From the NCBI GenBank assembly GCA_020073205.1, contig JAIQFR010000014.1, positions 1 through 62,808 on the forward strand: a DNA stretch of 62,808 bases, written 5' to 3'. This DNA comes from Terriglobia bacterium. GTDB lineage: Bacteria > Acidobacteriota > Polarisedimenticolia > Polarisedimenticolales > JAIQFR01. Shown one piece after another: positions 58,773 through 62,808 of this stretch. The position numbers and the translations under genes are program-made. Under the pieces are notes generated by a model. That model was not told the DNA's origin. It saw nothing but the letters and a program-made list of their open reading frames with translations, and made no database searches. Numbering within the stretch: position 1 is the first letter of the stretch; each line of letters begins with the position of its first letter.

Positions 58773-59756
58773 ATGCCCGCGAACCTCCCGCCCGCCTACC
58801 ACTCCGCCGAGCAGCGGTTCCGCGAAGCGCGAAGCCCCGAGGAGAAGATCGCCGCCCTCGAGGAGATGCTCGCGATCATGCCCAAGCACAAGGGCACCGA
58901 CCGCCTCCAGGGTGACCTCAAGGCGCGGATCGCGAAGCTCAGGAAGCAGGAGGGGAAGAGGGGCGCACGCAAGGGCGTCAGCTTCACGGTGCGCCGCGAA
59001 GGAGCGGGGCAGGTGGCGCTGGTCGGTCCGGCGAACACCGGGAAATCGTCGCTCGTGACCCGGCTGACGATGGCGCGGCCGGAGGTGGCGGCCTACCCGT
59101 TCACCACCCGCGAGCCGCTCCCCGGGATGATGCCGTTCGAGAACGTCGCGATCCAGCTGGTGGACTTTCCGCCGCTGTCGGAGGAGCACCTCGAGCCCTG
59201 GCTCTTCGACGCGATTCGCGGCGCCGATCTCTACTGGCTCGTGGCCGGCTCCGAGGACCCCCTGGAGCAGATGGATTCCGCGCAGGCCCTCCTGCGGAAC
59301 GGGCGGATCGAGATCCGTCCCGCGGGGGAGCCGACGCCCGCGACGATGGAGGCCGGGTGGCGGTCGCGAAAGGCGATCCTGGTGGTGACGGGCCTCGATC
59401 GGCCGGGCGCGGCGGGGACCGTCGCGGCCCTCGACGACATGCTCGGCGGGCGGTGGCCCATCGTGGCGGTTTCGTCGACCACGGGGCAAGGGCTCGAGGA
59501 GCTGAGGCGCAGGACGTTCGAGGCGCTCGACGTCGTTCGGGTGTACACGAAGCAGCCGGGGAAGCCGCCCGACCTCGAGGCGCCGTTCACGCTGCCGCGG
59601 GGCGCCTCGGTCGGCGACCTCGCCGAGCGGATCCACAAGGACGTCCTCGCCCAGATGAAGTTCGCCCGAATCTGGGGGAAGCGCGTGTTCGGCGGCCAGA
59701 CGGTGCAGCGCGATCACGTCCTCGACGAAGGGGACGTGGTGGAAGTCCACCTATGA
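58773..59756 (+). CDS. DRG/Obg-like TGS-domain GTPase
   Basis: This 327-residue protein has an N-terminal helical part (1-70), a GTPase domain (78-250) and a C-terminal TGS domain (about 255-327, with FTLPRGASVGDLAERIHKDV). The G1 loop is GPANTGKSS (85-93) and the switch phrase YPFTTREPLPGMM matches the DRG type. G3 reads DFPP at 131-134 instead of DxxG, and the G4 position reads TGLD rather than NKxD, so nucleotide specificity may be relaxed. DRG/TGS GTPases bind ribosomes or tRNA. It is coupled to the DUF4301 gene (10-nt gap). Confidence 0.9.
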   Translation: MPANLPPAYHSAEQRFREARSPEEKIAALEEMLAIMPKHKGTDRLQGDLKARIAKLRKQEGKRGARKGVSFTVRREGAGQVALVGPANTGKSSLVTRLTMARPEVAAYPFTTREPLPGMMPFENVAIQLVDFPPLSEEHLEPWLFDAIRGADLYWLVAGSEDPLEQMDSAQALLRNGRIEIRPAGEPTPATMEAGWRSRKAILVVTGLDRPGAAGTVAALDDMLGGRWPIVAVSSTTGQGLEELRRRTFEALDVVRVYTKQPGKPPDLEAPFTLPRGASVGDLAERIHKDVLAQMKFARIWGKRVFGGQTVQRDHVLDEGDVVEVHL

Positions 59757-59845
59757 GAAGGGGCGTGGCGCGGGGCGCCCCGGCGCGCCATATTGGCCCG
59801 TGGCATCGCACCCGACCCGGGCCCGGGTCCTTGGAGGAAGCGGGA

Positions 59846-60673
59846 ATGTCCGCGGTCGCGAGCCAACGCTGGTCTCGTCGTGCTTCGGTCGTTGCGCTCG
59901 TCGCGGCGGCCTTGACGGCGTTCGGCTGCCCGAGCTCGATGAAGGAGCCCGGGACGCGGCCGCCCGAAGCCGTCGAAGCGCCGCGCCGCGATTGCTTGGA
60001 GCTCGAAAAGGAGATCGACCGGCTGCAGCGGGAGGCCCAGGCCGCCGGCGACACAGAGGCGCTCGAGGACCACGTCGCCGCCCTGCAGCTTCGCCTCCTC
60101 GAGAGGGACGCCCTCGTCAAGGCCCTGCGGGAGCAGTTCTCGACGCAGCAGGTGGAGCTCGAGGACGCGATCGGCGAGGTCGTTCGGTCGAAGGCGAAAC
60201 TCCGCAGTCACGAGAGCAAGGCCCAGGCTGCTTCGGACATGGCGGAGGGCGAGATCGCCCTCAAGGCGGTCAAGGAGCGGTACGCCGGCGCGGAGCCGCC
60301 GCAGGCGGTCGCGCTTGCCGAGCAGCTCCTGGCCATGAGCAGCGTGGAGTTCGAGAAGCAGAACTACGGCGGATCGCTCTACCTGGTCAGCCAGGCCAGG
60401 ACGAAGGTCCGCGCCGCGGAGATCCAGGCGCGGCTCAGAGGGAATCTCGATCCCCTCGCCGGCGAGGTCCGGTTCGCGACGCCGATGGAGCTCAAGGTGA
60501 CGAAGACCTGCAAGCTCCGAAAGGCGCCAGGTCTCGATGCCGAGGTCCTGGCCACCCTAAAGCCCGGGACCGCCGTCACCGGGTTGTCTTACCGGGGGAA
60601 GTGGGTGCGCGTCGTCTGCGACGATCACTCAGCGGGCTGGATCTTCGAGGCGCTGCTCGCCGGCCTCGAGTAG
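59846..60673 (+). CDS. Lipoprotein with coiled coil and C-terminal SH3 domain
   Basis: This 275-residue protein starts at ATG 59846, which has GGAGGAA upstream; the lipobox LTAFGC gives a lipidated Cys28. A coiled-coil stretch (about 48-120: ELEKEIDRLQREAQ, LEDHVAALQLRLLERD, ALVKALREQFSTQQ) leads to a helical middle with GGSLYLVSQARTKV. An SH3b domain at 205-275 follows (KTCKLRKAPGL, GTAVTGLSYRGKWVRV). A role in cell-wall tethering is likely; the function is unknown. It has the same coiled-coil/SH3 theme as the CsgG-like protein at 13889-14818, but a different core. Its end overlaps the diguanylate cyclase gene by 45 nt on opposite strands. Confidence 0.8.
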   Translation: MSAVASQRWSRRASVVALVAAALTAFGCPSSMKEPGTRPPEAVEAPRRDCLELEKEIDRLQREAQAAGDTEALEDHVAALQLRLLERDALVKALREQFSTQQVELEDAIGEVVRSKAKLRSHESKAQAASDMAEGEIALKAVKERYAGAEPPQAVALAEQLLAMSSVEFEKQNYGGSLYLVSQARTKVRAAEIQARLRGNLDPLAGEVRFATPMELKVTKTCKLRKAPGLDAEVLATLKPGTAVTGLSYRGKWVRVVCDDHSAGWIFEALLAGLE

Positions 60674-62437
60674 GATCCATGGGGCCCCGGCGCCGCGCCG
60701 GCGGACCGAAGCGGCCACCTGGTTCCGGCCCGACCTCTTCGCCTCGTACAGAGCGGCATCGGCCTCCCGGAGCAGCGTGTCGGGATCGAGGGCGCTCTCG
60801 GGGTACATCGAGACGCCGATGCTCAGCGACACCTCCCAGCAATCGTCGGTGATCGTGGGCCGGACCGCGCCGGCGCGCTGGCGGATGCGCTCGGCGACCT
60901 GCACGGCGGTCGTAAGATCCGTCTCCGGGAGCACGACGACGAACTCGTCGCCTCCGTATCGCGCCGCGCAGTCGCAGGAGCGGGTCGATTGCTCGAGCAG
61001 CCTCGAGATGCCGCGCAGCACCTGGTCGCCCGCGAGGTGGCCGTGCGCGTCGTTGAGCTTCTTGAAATGGTCGACGTCGAGCATCAACACGGCGAAGGCG
61101 TGGTCGTAGCGCTGGGACCGCTCGACCTCCCGCGAGAGCGCGCCCATCAGTGAGTGGCGATTCTGGAGGCCGGTCAGGCTGTCGGTCCTCGAGAGCGTCT
61201 GGAGCTCGGCGTTCTTCGCGCGAAGCGCCTCGTTCTTGGCGTCCAACTCGTCGCGGGTATGCGCGAGCCGCAGCACCATGTTGTTGAAGAGCGCGGTCAG
61301 GCCCGCGACCTCGCTCCGGCCGAGCACGGGGAGGTCGATCGTCAGGTCGCCGCCGGCCACCTTCGCCGATCCCCTCGCCAGGCGTCCCAAGGGACGGACG
61401 ATCGTGAGGCCGAGCAGCGATGCCGCGAAGCCGACGACGATCAGCAGGGCGAAGGTGAGCGCCAGGGTGATGCTGCGAAGTCTGCCGATCTGCGCGTACG
61501 CGGTCCTGCGGTCGAGCTGGGCGAGGACGCCCCCTTCGATCTGCTTCAGGGGCTCGAGGCTCCCGACGGTCGCACGTCCGTCCTCGTCCCGGTATTCGAG
61601 GAGCGGCGCGGTCTTCGAGAAGAGCGCCTGCGCGACCGCGGGCTCTACTTCGGCGCGGCGGGAACCACCGCCATTCCCCGCGGCGGCGACGAGGGCGATC
61701 CCGTCGCGACCCACCACGCTCAGCTCGCAAGCCGCGTCCTTCGAAGACGCGCGGAGGACCTCGCCGATGCCCTTGAAGTTCACCTTCGCCGCGAAGACGC
61801 CCACGAAACGGTCGCGGGCGGACCGGATGGGCTCGCCGATGATCATGACCTCCGTGCCGAGCTTCTCGTCGCGGCCGGCCCTTCCGACCATCGGCCTGTC
61901 CGCCCTCGCGAGTCGGTCCCATTCCTTCGGCAGCTCGACGACGCCGGGCCGGTCCGCGGTCGTCGCGACGATCCGCCCCTTCGGATCCAGGACGAGCAGC
62001 TCCTCGTAGTCCGCGAACCTCCCCCGGACGGACCTCAGGTAATTCGCAAGCTCCCTCGTCCGGCCCGGGTCGCCGGCAGCCGAGGCGTCCCCCAGCTCCT
62101 CCGCCGCCTCCGCGACCACGGACGACGTCGAGAAGACGCGCACGTCGTAGAGCCGCTCCTTGATCAGGAGATCGATCTCGCGCGAGGCCCGGGACGTGAC
62201 GCTCTCGAGCTCCTGGCCGATCTTGGCCCTCAAGGTCCGCTCGTTGAGGACGTACGAGAGCCACCCCATGGCGACCGACGGGAGCAGGGTCGCGATCAGC
62301 GCGAGGACGGTCATCTTCCTCGCGATGCTGTGCAATCCGAAGACCCCCAGGGCGGCGGTGGCGAACCGTTCCGTCACCCCCGGCGTCCCGACCTGTGGGG
62401 TCGCGGCTCGACGTTCGTTCTCGGTGCGATCATCCAT
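60629..62437 (-). CDS. Membrane diguanylate cyclase: dCache-HAMP-GGDEF
   Basis: This 602-residue protein has a first membrane segment at about 42-62, a periplasmic sensor of dCache type to about 320, a second membrane segment at about 325-348 and HAMP at about 350-400. A short coiled coil and a GGDEF domain (about 430-580) follow. The active site is RYGGDEF, and RxxD (RSCD) lies five residues ahead of it as the inhibitory I-site, so product inhibition is expected. Metal Asp in VLMLDVDHFKKLND is present. It makes c-di-GMP in response to an external ligand. The start ATG 62437 has no strong ribosome site. Confidence 0.93.
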   Translation of the reverse strand: MDDRTENERRAATPQVGTPGVTERFATAALGVFGLHSIARKMTVLALIATLLPSVAMGWLSYVLNERTLRAKIGQELESVTSRASREIDLLIKERLYDVRVFSTSSVVAEAAEELGDASAAGDPGRTRELANYLRSVRGRFADYEELLVLDPKGRIVATTADRPGVVELPKEWDRLARADRPMVGRAGRDEKLGTEVMIIGEPIRSARDRFVGVFAAKVNFKGIGEVLRASSKDAACELSVVGRDGIALVAAAGNGGGSRRAEVEPAVAQALFSKTAPLLEYRDEDGRATVGSLEPLKQIEGGVLAQLDRRTAYAQIGRLRSITLALTFALLIVVGFAASLLGLTIVRPLGRLARGSAKVAGGDLTIDLPVLGRSEVAGLTALFNNMVLRLAHTRDELDAKNEALRAKNAELQTLSRTDSLTGLQNRHSLMGALSREVERSQRYDHAFAVLMLDVDHFKKLNDAHGHLAGDQVLRGISRLLEQSTRSCDCAARYGGDEFVVVLPETDLTTAVQVAERIRQRAGAVRPTITDDCWEVSLSIGVSMYPESALDPDTLLREADAALYEAKRSGRNQVAASVRRRGAGAPWILLEAGEQRLEDPAR

Positions 62438-62577
62438 GGCTGCCGGCCCTCGGCGCGCAGCATCCCGTCCCCGATCCCGGACGAATCCGGTTCAAATGTG
62501 GGTCCGGAGAGCGCGCGCGTCCAGGCCGAGCCTCCTGCTCGCCCCGTCCCGGTCTCGCTTCGAGGCCCGGCGACTTG

Positions 62578-62808
62578 TCAGTCGCCGCCCTTCGGCGCCT
62601 TCTCGACCGGGATCTCCACCGTGATCTCCCCGCCGTCGCGCATGAGGCGGAGCGGAAGATCGTTGCCGACCCCGCTCCCCCGCACGAGCCGGACGAAGCC
62701 GCCGGCCGAGCGGATCGGCTCGCCGTCCGCCTCGAACACGACGTCCCCAAGGGAGAGACCGGCGGTCTCGGCGGGGCTCCCGGGGTCGATTGCCGAGATC
62801 ATCGCGCC
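62578..62808 (-). CDS. C-terminal PDZ domain of a Do/DegP-like protein (N-terminus cut by window edge)
   Basis: The frame runs from the right edge to the stop at 62578, about 76 residues. It matches a PDZ domain: VSAIDPGSPAE-type start (reads AMISAIDPGSPAETAGL), GDVVFEADGEPI and VEIPVEK at the end. In Do/HtrA-like proteases a PDZ domain follows the catalytic domain; the protease part would lie beyond the window. The first in-frame ATG at 62802 is inside the domain and not a real start. Function cannot be set from this fragment alone. Confidence 0.78.
   Translation of the reverse strand, partial: GAMISAIDPGSPAETAGLSLGDVVFEADGEPIRSAGGFVRLVRGSGVGNDLPLRLMRDGGEITVEIPVEKAPKGGD

Overview
The window looks like two genomes joined at about position 9,190. 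The left part (1-9,190) is moderately GC-rich, with ordinary AT-containing intergenic stretches. Its genes are all on the minus strand and look like those of Nitrospirota or Desulfobacterota: a thioredoxin-domain YyaL protein, a DJ-1/PfpI protein, a compact two-component cluster, tolB, and the last codons of a tonB/tolA-like gene. The right part (9,190-62,808) is very GC-rich with tightly packed genes. It is most like an uncultured acidobacterium (inference), because of its DUF3857 transglutaminase pair, YncE-phosphoesterase fusion, DUF4301 protein, TGS GTPase and an exported protein of the 'PAG' type common in that phylum. At the join, the tonB-like gene loses its 5' part and an ABC-F ATPase gene loses its 5' part at the same point. 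No mobile element is present, so a chimeric assembly is more likely than transfer.

Left part: a minus-strand signalling run reads response regulator (7475), ABC-type substrate-binding protein (6973), histidine kinase (5676), second response regulator (3403), then a decayed receiver-GGDEF gene (2951). tolB and the tonB remnant are what is left of a Tol-Pal locus.

Right part, in order. (a) ABC-F ATPase, 5' truncated. (b) A likely flavinylation cluster, 10,989-13,853: a TlpA thioredoxin fused to DUF4266, a DUF3570 outer-membrane barrel carrying an ApbE-type acceptor motif, and ApbE itself. (c) 13,889-18,302: a CsgG/SH3 protein, a slipin, a HTH regulator and a fatty-acid desaturase. (d) 18,607-25,172: a Kazal-like secreted peptide, an ACT protein, an 875-residue LanB-type enzyme that lacks the usual C-terminal elimination domain, as in peptide aminoacyl-tRNA ligases (PEARLs), and a propeller-phosphoesterase. 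(e) 25,205-27,050: ECF sigma factor, membrane-anchored regulator and secretin-like exported protein. (f) 27,152-31,099: xseA-xseB-dus-lipoprotein. (g) Housekeeping genes: ferredoxin, cysteine desulfurase, Nudix, TatD, HAD. (h) 36,086-41,396: a four-gene run with sfsA and two tandem DUF3857 proteins, one lacking the catalytic Cys. (i) 42,020-53,572: a minus-strand run of a LigB-type dioxygenase, AddB-like nuclease, AddA-like helicase-nuclease, a cupin-hydrolase fusion without its Ser nucleophile, and a type Vd patatin. (j) 53,740-60,673: a plus-strand run of a MgtC/DUF4010 membrane protein, lipoprotein hydrolase, glutamate-type symporter, DUF4301, TGS GTPase and SH3 lipoprotein. (k) A periplasm-sensing diguanylate cyclase and the end of a PDZ protein at the right edge.

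The best candidates for undescribed biology are the TlpA-DUF4266/DUF3570/ApbE cluster and the orphan PEARL-like enzyme. I saw no rRNA, tRNA, CRISPR array, transposase or integrase.
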